Assembly: GCA_038230415.1 (NCBI GenBank)
Contig: JBBRNH010000014.1
Coordinates: 1 to 64,000 of the forward strand
Source: JBBRNH01 sp038230415
GTDB taxonomy: Bacteria > Bacteroidota > Bacteroidia > Cytophagales > Spirosomataceae
Length of the DNA: 64,000 nt
Reading direction: 5' to 3'
Below the pieces are notes generated by a model that had not been told where the DNA came from, did no database searches, and saw only the letters and a list, made by a program, of their open reading frames with translations. Shown in pieces: positions 1-8,495 of this stretch (position 1 is the first letter of the stretch; each line of letters opens with the position of its first letter). Made by a program: the position numbers and the translations under genes.

Positions 1-919
1 GTACCGATTTGGCGTGGAGGATTGTAGCCCCTGACAGGGCCGGAAAAATGGTGGCGTATTCGTTGAAATCATGCTCTAAGCCCCCCCCCGGATGAGACAG
101 GATGATGTTGACACCACCGAAATAACTGGCTAACGCTGCCGTGCCGCCGTGCATCGAGATAAAGCGGTTGCAGTTGGCATAAACCAACAGTTGCAGGTGG
201 TTGAAATTGCTGACCGCGTGGCTATATTGGGCATGAAGATCGTTCATCAGCAGCACATCGGGGTGGTGTTGCCGGAGCCAGTCGTGTTCGTGAAGGTCGA
301 GGGTTTCGCTGTTGTCGCCCACGATTTGGGTGGGCAGGGGCCGGTTATAAACAATCTGGTAATCAGCTTTATGGGCCAGGATAATGCGGTCTAAAGCCGG
401 GATGTCGAGAAAATTGACGGGCGGGCCGTCCCACTCGATGTTGTATTTATTGGCGATAATCAGCAGCGGTTTATCATAAACGAAGGTGGTGTTTTGGTAG
501 TGGGTTTTGAGCGGCACCCGCGTCCACTTCGAGAAATCATAACTGGGGCTGTGGGTCATGTTCGGCACCTCAAACGAGTCATAACCCGCCTGCCAGACCC
601 GCTGTTGGTGGGGTTCGCGGTGGTCGGGGCTAAAAAAATAGAACGGCTTGGTATTGGCACAGCTGATGGTCTGCCGGAGTGTTCCGTTCTGGTGATGCCA
701 GTAGGCAAACGGCAGCACGTAGCGCAGTTCCTGATCGAATTCGCCGTGGTAGTCAATCACTTTATACGGTTTTTTGCGGGCGTAATCGGCCAGCAGAAAC
801 CGCAGTTGGTTCAGGCGGCAGTAGTAATTATCGCGCACAAAATACCGCCGGTCGGCGGGGAGTTGCGGGTAACGCAGGGCCGCTGCAAGGTAGAGAACTT
901 TACGAATCAGGCGTTGCAT
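1..919 (-). CDS. Glycosyltransferase-like protein, 3' end cut by the window edge
   Basis: An open frame runs from an ATG at 917-919 to the left edge with no stop, giving 306 codons of a longer gene. The N-terminal part is basic and aromatic. Near residue 255 there is a SMHGGTAALASYFGG stretch followed by NIILSHPGG, a glycine/serine-rich loop of the kind seen in nucleotide-sugar glycosyltransferases and other surface-polysaccharide enzymes. No signal peptide is visible. It lies 9 bp downstream of the phosphopantetheinyl transferase on the same strand and near a Wzx-type flippase, which fits a surface glycan role. The exact family is not recognised and the function is inferred from motif and context. 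Confidence 0.6.
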   Translation of the reverse strand, partial: MQRLIRKVLYLAAALRYPQLPADRRYFVRDNYYCRLNQLRFLLADYARKKPYKVIDYHGEFDQELRYVLPFAYWHHQNGTLRQTISCANTKPFYFFSPDHREPHQQRVWQAGYDSFEVPNMTHSPSYDFSKWTRVPLKTHYQNTTFVYDKPLLIIANKYNIEWDGPPVNFLDIPALDRIILAHKADYQIVYNRPLPTQIVGDNSETLDLHEHDWLRQHHPDVLLMNDLHAQYSHAVSNFNHLQLLVYANCNRFISMHGGTAALASYFGGVNIILSHPGGGLEHDFNEYATIFPALSGATILHAKSV

Positions 920-928
920 GGTTGATAG

Positions 929-1696
929 TCAGGGGAGTATGTCTGTATGAATGGTATAAAAAACCGGCCCGCCAACACCGGGCCGATGAGCAACAGCCGC
1001 TGGGTGGGCGGGGTCAACGGCGAAGCCCGCCACCACCCACGCGCCCGCGCCCAGCCCGTAACCAGCAACCCGGTGGTTGCCGGGCCGGGCCGGTATGTGG
1101 CAAAAATTGTCGGTGATGCCGAGGTCGGCGGCTTTCACGAGGGCTTCTTTGCGCGTCCAGAACTCATAAAACAAGGGCCGGGGGGTATGGGCAACGGCAA
1201 TGGCGTGCTGCTCTGCCGGGCTGAAACTCGTGCGGACAATGGCCGGATAATCAACCGAATCATCCATAAACTCAACGTCCACGCCCACCGGCTCGTCGCG
1301 CCCAACGGCCACCAGCACCCAGTTGCCGGCGTGAGAAACGCTGACCTCAACCCCCGGCGCGTTGAGCAGCGTCGGTTTGCGCCCGGCCCGGCTGTCAATC
1401 TGCACCCGGTCGGGCGGTTGATGGCTGTATTTACCGATCAGAATCCGCAGCAACCCGCGCCCGGCTACGAACCGGAGCCGGTCAATAACGCGGTGATACC
1501 GATTGGCGCGGATAATCTCGTCAGGACTGAGCCGGGCTTCCAGCCGACTCGCAACCCCGGCCACTGGCGGCACCGCCAACCGGAACACGGCCAACCCGTC
1601 GGTAAACAAACAGGCCGCGCCCGGCTGCCAGTCAACGGCGGGCAATTGATGGCAGGTAACAAACGTCGTTTCGGGGTGATGAAGATTGATTTCCAT
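929..1696 (-). CDS. 4'-phosphopantetheinyl transferase, Sfp type
   Basis: This 255-aa protein transfers the phosphopantetheine arm of coenzyme A to a serine of carrier proteins in fatty acid, polyketide or peptide synthesis. The family signature is present: GVDVE at residues 138-142 (metal-binding Asp140 and Glu142) and W180-T-R-K-E184-A-L-V-K188. A SHAG motif at 121 is the usual CoA-binding segment. The ATG at 1694-1696 was chosen because the longer frame upstream is low-complexity and overlaps the divergent gene. The length is normal for Sfp-type enzymes. The carrier protein it serves is not in the window. Confidence 0.9.
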   Translation of the reverse strand: MEINLHHPETTFVTCHQLPAVDWQPGAACLFTDGLAVFRLAVPPVAGVASRLEARLSPDEIIRANRYHRVIDRLRFVAGRGLLRILIGKYSHQPPDRVQIDSRAGRKPTLLNAPGVEVSVSHAGNWVLVAVGRDEPVGVDVEFMDDSVDYPAIVRTSFSPAEQHAIAVAHTPRPLFYEFWTRKEALVKAADLGITDNFCHIPARPGNHRVAGYGLGAGAWVVAGFAVDPAHPAAVAHRPGVGGPVFYTIHTDILP

Positions 1697-1831
1697 GTCG
1701 GGCTGCAAGGTACGGCCCGCCCGCCGTACCGTAGCGACGCACGCCGGTTGCTGCTCACCAACGCCGATTCGTTGGCGGGTGCCGTTGCCGGGCAAACCCG
1801 GCGTTACTCCCGGCCATCCGGTGCGGCATTC

Positions 1832-2773
1832 GTGTTGAGACTGTGGCTCATGGCGGCATTAACGGCGGTGTGGTTGCCGGGCAGCGGGCAGTCCTGCGCC
1901 GGTACAGCGGGCGAGGTGATTATCAGCGAAACCTTCGGCAGCGGCACCACCCGACCTTCACTGGCGGGGCGCACAACCTACACCTTAGTCAATAATCCAT
2001 GCCCCATAGACGGTCAATACACCATCCTGAGCAGCACCCCCGACAGTTGTTTCAGCTACCTCTGGCACGCGCTGTCTGCCGATCATACGCCCGGCGATAT
2101 AAACGGTAACTTCCTGGTTGTGAACGCATCAGAGAAGCCCGGCGAGTTTTATAGTCAGGCGGTGGCGGGTTTGTGCAGCGGTACGCAATACGAATTTTCG
2201 GTGTGGGGGCTGAATATGCTCAAACCCGGAATATGCAGCCGCCCGCTCGTACCGGATGTTGCCATCCGCATCGAAACGGCGGCTGGGGTGCTGGTGCAGA
2301 CCGTTGACGTTGGCCGCATTGCGGAGTCGGCAACGTCGGCCTGGCAACGCTACGCTACCTTGTTTACCGTGCCGGCCAATACCGATGGCGTGGTGGTCAA
2401 ACTCATCAACAAACAGGGCGAGGGCGGTTGCGGTAATGATCTGGCATTAGACGATATTCAACTCACGCGCTGCGGAGCCTGCCCGCCCGCGCCGGTGTTT
2501 TTGCCGGACGTGTTTACGCCCAATAACGACGGCCTCAACGATACGCTGATCGTTCTGCTGCGCGATGCTCAGTTGTTTTCGCTGACTATTTATGATCGGT
2601 GGGGTAGTGTTGTTTTTGTCAGTGATGCCGTTTCTGATGCCTGGGATGGCAGCGTGGACGGAAAACCCGGCCCAACCGGAACCTACACCTGGCGGCTGCA
2701 CTACCAGCGGCCCGGTGCCAACAATACCCCCGACACCTTTATTCACACGGGCCGCGTGCTGTTACTTCGCTGA
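1832..2773 (+). CDS. Secreted protein with T9SS type B (CHU_C / gliding motility-associated) C-terminal domain
   Basis: About 313 aa. A GTG at 1832 gives a basic start followed by a hydrophobic signal peptide ending near GSGQS; an ATG at 1850 is the alternative. The middle is a cysteine-containing beta-rich region with a SVWGLNM segment, typical of Bacteroidota adhesin-like exported proteins. The last roughly 90 residues start with DVFTPNNDGLND and continue through IYDRWG and a Gly-Thr-Tyr-Thr-Trp motif to a basic end, the hallmark of the CHU_C domain that directs export and cell-surface attachment by the type IX system. The stop overlaps the flippase start (TGATG), so the two are translationally coupled. 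Confidence 0.85.
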   Translation: MLRLWLMAALTAVWLPGSGQSCAGTAGEVIISETFGSGTTRPSLAGRTTYTLVNNPCPIDGQYTILSSTPDSCFSYLWHALSADHTPGDINGNFLVVNASEKPGEFYSQAVAGLCSGTQYEFSVWGLNMLKPGICSRPLVPDVAIRIETAAGVLVQTVDVGRIAESATSAWQRYATLFTVPANTDGVVVKLINKQGEGGCGNDLALDDIQLTRCGACPPAPVFLPDVFTPNNDGLNDTLIVLLRDAQLFSLTIYDRWGSVVFVSDAVSDAWDGSVDGKPGPTGTYTWRLHYQRPGANNTPDTFIHTGRVLLLR

Positions 2774-4212
2774 TGAACAATACCCAAAAAGCCATGAACG
2801 GCGGCAAATGGATTACGATAGCCACCGTTATTTCGACCCTATTTCAGTTTGGGCAGGTGGCCGTGCTGGCCCGGCTGCTGGCCCCCGCCGACTTTGGCCT
2901 GGTAAGCGTCAGTACGCTGATTATCAACTTTTTCGGGATGTTTGCCAACCTCGGTTTCTCAAACTCGATCATCTACAAGCAGGAGAGTGACCGACGGGTG
3001 CTGTCAACCCTGTACTGGCTCAACCTGATGGTCGGTTTCGTGATTTTCGGTATCGTTCAACTCAGCGCACCGGCCATTGCGGGCTTCTACCACGAACCCC
3101 GTTTAGAGCTGGTGGTGCGGCTGGCATCGGGTTATTTCGTGATTGTTTATTTCGGCCAACTGTACTATTTCCTGTTCGAGAAAGAACTGCAGTTCAGGCT
3201 GGTAGCCGTAGTTGACATGGCCGGTACGTTTGTCGGCACGGCCACCACCATCACGCTGGCCTACAATGGCTTTGCCGAATTGTCGCTCATCATTGGGGCG
3301 TTGGTGATGCAGACCGTGCGTTCTACGCTGCAAATCGTGCTGGGTCGGCGGTTTTTCCGGCCCGTCCGGGCGTTCAGTCTCCGCGAGGTGGGCGAACACC
3401 TGCGGTTTGGGGTGTATAACCTCGGCGACGGGTTGCTCGGCTTTGCCCAGGCCAATTTCGACAATATGTTTATCGGCGGGGTGCTGGGGGTGCAGGCTTT
3501 GGGCTACTACACGATTGCGTTTCAGTTGGCGATTTTCCCGATTACCAAACTCAACCCGATCATTTTGCAGGTGGCTTACCCAATTCTGGCCCGGATGAAA
3601 AACAACACGGCAGAACTGAAAAAGTCGTACCTGAAAATCCTGGATTTTTTGAGCTATTGCAACCTGCCGCTGCTGGCCGGGCTGTTTATCACCGCCGACA
3701 CGGTGGTGCCGCTGCTCTACGGGCCGGGCTGGGAAAAAACCATCGGACTGATTCAGATTTTTGTGTTTATCGGCGTGGTTTCGTGCCTGAACCACCCGCT
3801 CTATACCCTCGTCTTCACCAAGGGCAGACCCAACCTGCTGTTTTACCTGAACTTAGGCACGTTACTCGTGAAAATACCGCTCGTATATCTGTTTGCCCAA
3901 TACGGGCAGGTGACGGGCATTGCGCTGGCTTTTTTGCTGACGACGATCTTAAACTTAATGGTTAATTTTATGATTGTGCAGTCGCTGATTGGTAATTTTT
4001 TCGGTGAGTTTCTCAAAAACTTTGCCAGGCCGGTTGTCTTTTGCGGCATTATGGTGGGGGTTATTATGCTGTACAAAACCGTTTTCGGCCCGCCCGATTT
4101 GGTGGGTACGGTGGTCGAGATTATGCTGGGCGGAGCGGTGTATGCGGGTCTGACGCTGGCCTTCAAACTCTCGCTGGCCGAGGTGCTGGCCTACCGGCGG
4201 TCGTTGATGTGA
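2773..4212 (+). CDS. Lipopolysaccharide/polysaccharide flippase, MOP superfamily (Wzx/RfbX-like)
   Basis: A 479-aa integral membrane protein with about 12-14 hydrophobic segments and the typical MOP start (GGKWITIATVISTLFQFGQ followed by LARLLAPADFG). Members move lipid-linked sugar repeat units across the inner membrane for surface polysaccharide assembly. The length is normal. Its ATG at 2773 overlaps the stop of the T9SS-exported protein, and the minus-strand glycosyltransferase-like gene nearby supports a glycan role. The substrate cannot be told from sequence. Confidence 0.85.
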   Translation: MNNTQKAMNGGKWITIATVISTLFQFGQVAVLARLLAPADFGLVSVSTLIINFFGMFANLGFSNSIIYKQESDRRVLSTLYWLNLMVGFVIFGIVQLSAPAIAGFYHEPRLELVVRLASGYFVIVYFGQLYYFLFEKELQFRLVAVVDMAGTFVGTATTITLAYNGFAELSLIIGALVMQTVRSTLQIVLGRRFFRPVRAFSLREVGEHLRFGVYNLGDGLLGFAQANFDNMFIGGVLGVQALGYYTIAFQLAIFPITKLNPIILQVAYPILARMKNNTAELKKSYLKILDFLSYCNLPLLAGLFITADTVVPLLYGPGWEKTIGLIQIFVFIGVVSCLNHPLYTLVFTKGRPNLLFYLNLGTLLVKIPLVYLFAQYGQVTGIALAFLLTTILNLMVNFMIVQSLIGNFFGEFLKNFARPVVFCGIMVGVIMLYKTVFGPPDLVGTVVEIMLGGAVYAGLTLAFKLSLAEVLAYRRSLM

Positions 4213-4273
4213 ACGAGTTTTTGGTAACGAAAAGGGCTTGTGGTCAGGTGGGGAATTTGAAACTCAACTGCTG

Positions 4274-4423
4274 GAACGTCGGCCCGATTGAAAAATAAAT
4301 GCACAAGATAAGTTGCAAAAGTTCAGCGATGTTTGTCAAGCCCTATCTGAAGCCGATAGTGAAAAAATGCCGAAGTTGATAACGTCCTGCCGTGCTTGCA
4401 CAAAACCCCATGTTAGCGGTAGG
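4274..4423. repeat. Left flanking repeat of the AT-rich cassette
   Basis: This non-coding stretch between the flippase and the acetyltransferase stop shares pieces with sequence on the other side of that gene. GAACGTC-CCCGAT at 4274-4289 and AACGTCCTGCC at 4381-4391 match AACGTCCTGCCCGAT at 5093-5107. TGCTTGCACA at 4393-4402, followed by CCATGTTA, matches TGCTTGCACA at 5189-5198 followed by CGATGTTA. A GTTAGCGG at 4412-4419 resembles the ends of dispersed cassette-like repeats in Bacteroidota. It probably marks a mobile or recombining cassette boundary. Confidence 0.5.
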
Positions 4424-5027
4424 CTTTCTTTCTGTCGGTGATTTGCAAAATAATTTTCCGTTTTGAATCTTCCCATTCGTCGTCTAAAATACTGTAATAA
4501 GCTGCACTTCTTGAAATGCCGTCTTCTTTTATCTTGTCTTTTCTTAAAATTCCTTCAAACTGTCCGCCAATTTTCTCAATTGCTTTTCTTGAACGTAAAT
4601 TAGTTGAGTCTGTTTTTATTTGAACTCGTCTTGTTTTTAAAATGTCAAAACAAAGTGTCAACAACAATAATTTACATTCAAAATTTATTTCTGTCCCCCA
4701 ATATTTTGTAATTATCCAAGTCCATCCAATTTCTAATTTTTTGTCAAGAGGATGAATTTCAAAGAACCTTGTTGACCCAATAATTTTGTTCGTTTCTTTA
4801 TGGAAAATTACGAAAGGATATTGATTTCTTTTTTCTCTTTCAGTCAATGCGAAGTTATAAGCAGTTTCAAAAGTGTCTCTGTTTGAACAGTCTACTGGTA
4901 TAAGCTCCCAAAGTTTTTTGTCTGATGCAGCTAAATATAATTCTTCAAAATATTCTTTTTCTAATGGTCGTAATTCGACAGTATCTCCTGTTAAAATAGT
5001 AGGATGATTTATCCAAGGTGCTGTCAT
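4413..5027 (-). CDS. GNAT family N-acetyltransferase (RimJ/RimL type)
   Basis: This 204-aa protein matches the GNAT_3 fold. It begins with a ligand-facing strand (TVELRPLEKEYFEELY), has a GSTRFFEI strand near residue 110, the GWTWI segment, and a C-terminal TNLRSRKAIEKIGG motif that binds acetyl-CoA. Members acetylate amino groups of proteins, antibiotics or small metabolites; the substrate is unknown. Base composition is far more AT-rich than the neighbours, with AAA/ATT/TTT codons dominating, so recent transfer is likely. It is bounded by related repeats at 4274-4423 and 5040-5216. Confidence 0.85.
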   Translation of the reverse strand: MTAPWINHPTILTGDTVELRPLEKEYFEELYLAASDKKLWELIPVDCSNRDTFETAYNFALTEREKRNQYPFVIFHKETNKIIGSTRFFEIHPLDKKLEIGWTWIITKYWGTEINFECKLLLLTLCFDILKTRRVQIKTDSTNLRSRKAIEKIGGQFEGILRKDKIKEDGISRSAAYYSILDDEWEDSKRKIILQITDRKKAYR

Positions 5028-5039
5028 AATTATGATGGT

Positions 5040-5216
5040 CGTCTAAGATTACCGCCAACGACAGAGTATTTGTGAAGGCAGGGAATTCATTGAACGTCCT
5101 GCCCGATACAAATACCCAATTGAAAATATAAAGTTGAAGTTAATAACTAAAAGCCAAATTGAAACTCGTCTGCCAGAACCGCGGCTGATGCTTGCACACA
5201 GCCGATGTTACATTGT
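5040..5216. repeat. Right flanking repeat between the acetyltransferase and cupin genes
   Basis: This non-coding spacer contains CCGCCAACG, an AACGTCCTGCCCGAT word at 5093-5107 and TGCTTGCACA-(10)-ATGTTA at 5189-5210, all echoing the segment at 4274-4423. GTATTTGTG near 5067 and ATACAAATAC at 5106-5115 form an imperfect hairpin around it. The arrangement of gene between partly palindromic related spacers resembles gene-cassette recombination sites, but no consensus attC is claimed. Confidence 0.45.
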
Positions 5217-5262
5217 CCAGCCCTGCTTTTGCAAATACTTTTGTTGTGCGTTCGTACACGAG

Positions 5263-5841
5263 TTACCACTTTTTAAAATCTTTTATTGGAGGGCCAACTC
5301 TTTTAAAACCATGTTCTTCTCTAAATTTGTCTTGTTGCTCTTCAGTCATACCTTTTGTTACACCTTGACTGATTTTATTAAAGCATTCTTCCATTTTTCC
5401 TGCTGGTTGAAAGAACATCAATAATTTACCTTCCCCATCACCAATTTTTGCAAAACTATGAGGAATCATTTTAGGTCCGAAAACGCTATCACCAGTTTTT
5501 GCATGATAGGTGACCTCTCCAATTTTAATTAGAAATTCGCCTTGTAAAACATACCACCATTCATCTTGATCAAAATGATAGTGATGAGATGGGCCACCTT
5601 CTTTCACTCGTTTTGATTCAAATACATATATATCACCATCAGTATCTTTTGTTGAAACTTTGCTGTCGAATGTGTCTCCTTCAAACAAAGAAATACTTTT
5701 ATCATTTCTATCTTTTCCTGAGTCAACTTTAAATCCGTTTTTGGCTCTGAAATTTGCTAAAGATTTTGCGGCTATTGTGAATGGAAGAGCAGTTAAAGCT
5801 CCTATAGATAAACAAGCTTTCAAAAATTTATTTCTTTTCAT
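5263..5841 (-). CDS. Exported cupin-domain protein
   Basis: 192 aa. The first 25 residues are basic then hydrophobic (KACLSIGALTALPFTIAA), consistent with a signal peptide. The cupin core has motif 1 as HHYHFDQDEWWYVLQGEF near residue 85 (His ligands and a glutamate) and motif 2 as PHSFAKIGDGEGKL near residue 125. Cupins of this kind bind a metal and often act on small organics; the specific reaction is unknown. It is strongly AT-rich compared with the flanking chromosome and belongs to the same transferred island as the acetyltransferase. Confidence 0.8.
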   Translation of the reverse strand: MKRNKFLKACLSIGALTALPFTIAAKSLANFRAKNGFKVDSGKDRNDKSISLFEGDTFDSKVSTKDTDGDIYVFESKRVKEGGPSHHYHFDQDEWWYVLQGEFLIKIGEVTYHAKTGDSVFGPKMIPHSFAKIGDGEGKLLMFFQPAGKMEECFNKISQGVTKGMTEEQQDKFREEHGFKRVGPPIKDFKKW

Positions 5842-6217
5842 ATTTAATTAGTTTAATAAAAATATAAGTATTCATATTTTGAATTTGTCTACTAATTTTC
5901 ACTGGTATGAGGCACAACTCTCAAATAGACGCATATTTGCACCGTTTGGCAATCTTAGGCAAAAAACGCTGAATGACAAAATTCTCTGTCGTAATTATTT
6001 GCTATCTCCTCAAAATCAGTGCCATAGGACTAATTACGCACTTGACCCAAAGCCTCAACAATACAAAATACGCACTGCACCATGTCAAGTATTACCTTAC
6101 TCCAACAATACAAAATACGCATTGTGTCAATGACACCAAAAGTACTGTTGAACAATACAAAATACGCAACTCTACACTACCCAAAAAGCAGGCTCCGGCC
6201 TTGTCGTCTGCTATTAG
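5842..6217. other. 376-bp non-coding stretch with a short direct-repeat array
   Basis: No convincing gene is seen. The left part is AT-rich like the preceding cupin gene. The middle holds the three 18-bp repeats at 6057-6168. The right end turns GC-rich at about 6180, which marks the junction back to the typical chromosome. Confidence 0.6.
6057..6168. repeat. Three perfect 18-bp direct repeats with a 47-bp period
   Basis: AACAATACAAAATACGCA occurs at 6057-6074, 6104-6121 and 6151-6168. Both intervening segments are exactly 29 bp and unrelated apart from a short GTCAA. There is no fourth copy at the expected positions on either side. The regular spacing is CRISPR-like, but the repeat is short and no cas gene is in the window. 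Iteron-like protein-binding sites are an alternative. Confidence 0.7.
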
Positions 6218-6358
6218 TTGGGCCAGATTAAACGTGATGTCGGCGGTCACAGTCACATCGAAACCCAGGCATTACCGGATGGTGACTATACGACCATTGT
6301 GCTGGTTGTTTTCAGCAAGATAACAGAGCAACGAATCAAAATGCAGGCAGTCGGATAA
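6218..6358 (+). pseudogene. Remnant of a C-terminal tail, probably a T9SS type A sorting domain
   Basis: After a stop at 6215-6217 the frame reads LGQIKRDVGGHSHIETQ, then LPDGDYTTIVLVV and a basic QRIKMQAVG end before TAA at 6356-6358. The pattern of Leu-Pro-x-Gly-x-Tyr-Thr followed by an alternating strand and a short Arg/Lys-containing strand is that of the last 45 residues of exported Bacteroidota proteins. No start codon or upstream domain remains. It overlaps the 3' end of the convergent oxidoreductase by 23 bp. Confidence 0.4.
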
Positions 6359-7442
6359 TTTCGCCACCCCGCATGGCTGATTCGTGCGCCAGAATCCCCA
6401 CGCTTGTCCAGTTGGCCGACTGCACGGCGTTCGGAAACGGGTCGCGGTTGTCCAGAATAGCCGTGATAAACTCGTGGGCCAAGTGCGGGTGCGACCCACC
6501 GTGACCCCCGCCCTGCGTGAAGGACAAATGTTGCGCGTGGTCGGCATCATACACGCCTTTGGTGGTGAAACGTTGAATCTCGGCGGGCAACAGGTGGGCA
6601 TAATCCGGCACCGTCACGAGTTCGGGAATGTCGGGTTCGGGGCGTTTGGCGGTGTGTAGCACCGGGCGTTCGGCCTCGATGATCTGCCACTCAAACGATT
6701 GTTTATCGCCATAAACCTCAAAACTCTCGCGGTATTGCCGGGCCACGTCAAACAGCGAACGATATACACAGGCGGCTAAGTCGCTGTTTTTGAACTTGAT
6801 ATGCGCCGATTCAACGGCAAACGGCGAATTGTGAATCGCGGCCAACTCCGGTCGAATCGTGCCGGAGCCGAAACACGACACGTACTCGGCTTCGAGCCGG
6901 AGCAGCCCCGCCACCGGCCCAACGCAGTGCGTGGCGTAGTGCATCGGCGGCAGACCGGGCCAGTAGTCGGGCCAGCCGTCCATGTCCTGTTGGTGGCTCG
7001 CTTTCAGGAACTGCACCTTGCCGAGTTGCCCGGTTTCGTACAGTTCTTTCACAAACAGAAACTCGCGGCTATAGACCACCGTCTCCATCATCATGTATTT
7101 TTTGCCCGATTCCCGGCAAGCCTGCACAATGGCTTTGCAATCGTCAACGCTCGTTGCCATCGGCACGGTGCAGGCCACGTGTTTACCCGCCCGCAGTGCT
7201 TTCAGGGTTTGCTCGGCGTGGTTGGGTATGGGCGAGTTGATGTGTACCGCGTCCACGTTGGGGTCGGCCAGGAGGTCGTCGTAATTGGTGTAGCGTACAT
7301 CAATGCCGAACGCATCGCCAATCTCGTTGAGTTTGGCTTCGGTGCGCTGGCAGATGGCGTACATGATTGCGCCGGGGTGACGCTGGTAAATCGGGATAAA
7401 TTCGGCCCCGAATCCGAGACCGACGATAGCGATGTTAATCAT
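6336..7442 (-). CDS. Gfo/Idh/MocA family NAD(P)-dependent oxidoreductase
   Basis: 368 aa. The N-terminus carries the Rossmann nucleotide-binding motif (IAIVGLGFGAEF, residues 4-15). The usual EKP motif is represented by a variant, RAGKHVACTVPMATS, around residue 88, so the catalytic lysine-bearing EKP is changed to TVP. The C-terminal half is the alpha/beta substrate domain. Family members oxidise or reduce sugars, inositols and related polyols. It is the last gene of a minus-strand set with a sugar isomerase-like protein and an SDR, suggesting one catabolic pathway. The substrate is not identifiable. Confidence 0.85.
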   Translation of the reverse strand: MINIAIVGLGFGAEFIPIYQRHPGAIMYAICQRTEAKLNEIGDAFGIDVRYTNYDDLLADPNVDAVHINSPIPNHAEQTLKALRAGKHVACTVPMATSVDDCKAIVQACRESGKKYMMMETVVYSREFLFVKELYETGQLGKVQFLKASHQQDMDGWPDYWPGLPPMHYATHCVGPVAGLLRLEAEYVSCFGSGTIRPELAAIHNSPFAVESAHIKFKNSDLAACVYRSLFDVARQYRESFEVYGDKQSFEWQIIEAERPVLHTAKRPEPDIPELVTVPDYAHLLPAEIQRFTTKGVYDADHAQHLSFTQGGGHGGSHPHLAHEFITAILDNRDPFPNAVQSANWTSVGILAHESAMRGGEIIRLPAF

Positions 7443-7460
7443 TTGACTGATGGTTTTTGT

Positions 7461-7566
7461 TGAGACGCATAGTTGCGTCTCACGACCAGAGGCTACACGG
7501 ATGAATAAATTTTGACCATCATCAGCCGGTGGGACGCAAGTGAGTGAGACGCAACTATGCGTCTCT
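7461..7566. repeat. Pair of inverted palindromic elements (GAGACGCA...TGCGTCTC)
   Basis: TGAGACGCATAGTTGCGTCTCA at 7461-7482 is an imperfect palindrome, and its reverse complement TGAGACGCAACTATGCGTCTCT lies at 7545-7566. The two can pair with each other over about 21 bp or fold singly. The right copy overlaps the stop codon of the downstream isomerase gene. It resembles a REP/BIME-type interspersed palindrome pair. Confidence 0.7.
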
Positions 7567-8419
7567 ACGTGAACGAACGAATAAACGCTAACCCATCCAC
7601 CGCCAACTGCTCCGGCGAGGTAAACATATCCCGGAAGATATGCGTGGCGGCTGCGAGTTCGGGTGGGTTCGGGCCAAAGGCTTCGATGGCGATTGGCCCG
7701 GTATAATTCACTTCGCCGAGGGCGGCAAACACCTCCCCGAAGTTGATATGCCCCGCGCCGGGCGTGGAGCGGTCGTTTTCTGAAACCTGAACGTGAACCA
7801 GCACCGGCGCGAGGGTCCGAATGGCATCGGCTACGTTTTTCTCTTCCATGTTGGCATGAAACGTATCAAACGCAGCCCGGCAATTGGGGTGGTTCACGGC
7901 CCGCACGTAGCGCAGCACATCGTGGGCGCAGGTAAGCAAATAAATCTCGAATCGGTTTAGCGATTCTATTGCCAGCGTTACGCCCTGTTTTTCAGCGTGT
8001 TCACTTACTTCGCGCATCCCTGCCACCGACCATTCCCATTCCTGTTCGGTAGCGCGGCTGCCGGTAAATGTCTTAAAACCAGCATACAATGGCCCCATCA
8101 GCATGGTGCCGCCCGCAGCCGCCGTGCAGTCAATCACGTGTTTGATGTGTGCGATGCCGGCCCGGCGCGTGGCTTCATCGGGCGAAATCAGGCTGTGTTG
8201 CGGCCCGCAGATGGTGCAGGTCTGCACACCTAAGCGCAGCGAAGCCGCCTGCCGCCCGATGTGCTGATACCGGGCAAGGTCGGCAGCGGGATTGGCACTG
8301 GCCGGGCCAACGGGACATTCGACAAAATCGAAGCCGGTCTGTTTCAGAAACGCAAAGGTTGCCGAGAGATCTTCGTCCATAGCCATTGTCCAGACGAAGA
8401 GATTCATGCCAATTTTCAT
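7565..8419 (-). CDS. Sugar phosphate isomerase/epimerase-like TIM-barrel protein
   Basis: 284 aa of the AP-endonuclease-2/xylose-isomerase-like superfamily, similar in plan to hydroxypyruvate isomerase and D-tagatose epimerase-type enzymes. Visible metal-ligand motifs are the strand ending in AIESLNRFE (Glu ligand) near residue 152, FDTFHANMEE (Asp and His) near residue 190, HVQVSENDRSTPGAGHINF near residue 215 and a final IAIEAFG glutamate near residue 245. These enzymes interconvert keto- and aldo-sugars using a divalent metal. It sits between the SDR and the Gfo/Idh/MocA oxidoreductase on the same strand. Confidence 0.85.
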   Translation of the reverse strand: MKIGMNLFVWTMAMDEDLSATFAFLKQTGFDFVECPVGPASANPAADLARYQHIGRQAASLRLGVQTCTICGPQHSLISPDEATRRAGIAHIKHVIDCTAAAGGTMLMGPLYAGFKTFTGSRATEQEWEWSVAGMREVSEHAEKQGVTLAIESLNRFEIYLLTCAHDVLRYVRAVNHPNCRAAFDTFHANMEEKNVADAIRTLAPVLVHVQVSENDRSTPGAGHINFGEVFAALGEVNYTGPIAIEAFGPNPPELAAATHIFRDMFTSPEQLAVDGLAFIRSFT

Positions 8420-8433
8420 AGTGGTTAGTAGTT

Positions 8434-8489
8434 AGTGGTCAGTGGTTAGTGCTTCGCCCGGCAGGACTAATCACTAACCACTGACCACT
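8434..8489. repeat. 18-bp perfect inverted repeat in the intergenic gap
   Basis: AGTGGTCAGTGGTTAGTG at 8434-8451 is matched by its exact complement CACTAACCACTGACCACT at 8472-8489 with a 20-nt loop. The arms are made of repeated AGTGGT/TTAGTG words that spill further upstream (GTGGTTAGTAGTTAGTGG). There is no T-run, so a simple intrinsic terminator is unlikely. Confidence 0.75.
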
Positions 8490-8495
8490 TATCAC

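Noticed and set aside
1679..2773. A longer start (ATG 1679) for the T9SS protein
   Set aside because: The extra residues lack a signal peptide, overlap the divergent PPTase start and are only a shadow frame.
6057..6168. A functional CRISPR array
   Set aside because: The repeat is only 18 bp with three copies and no cas genes or leader are visible.
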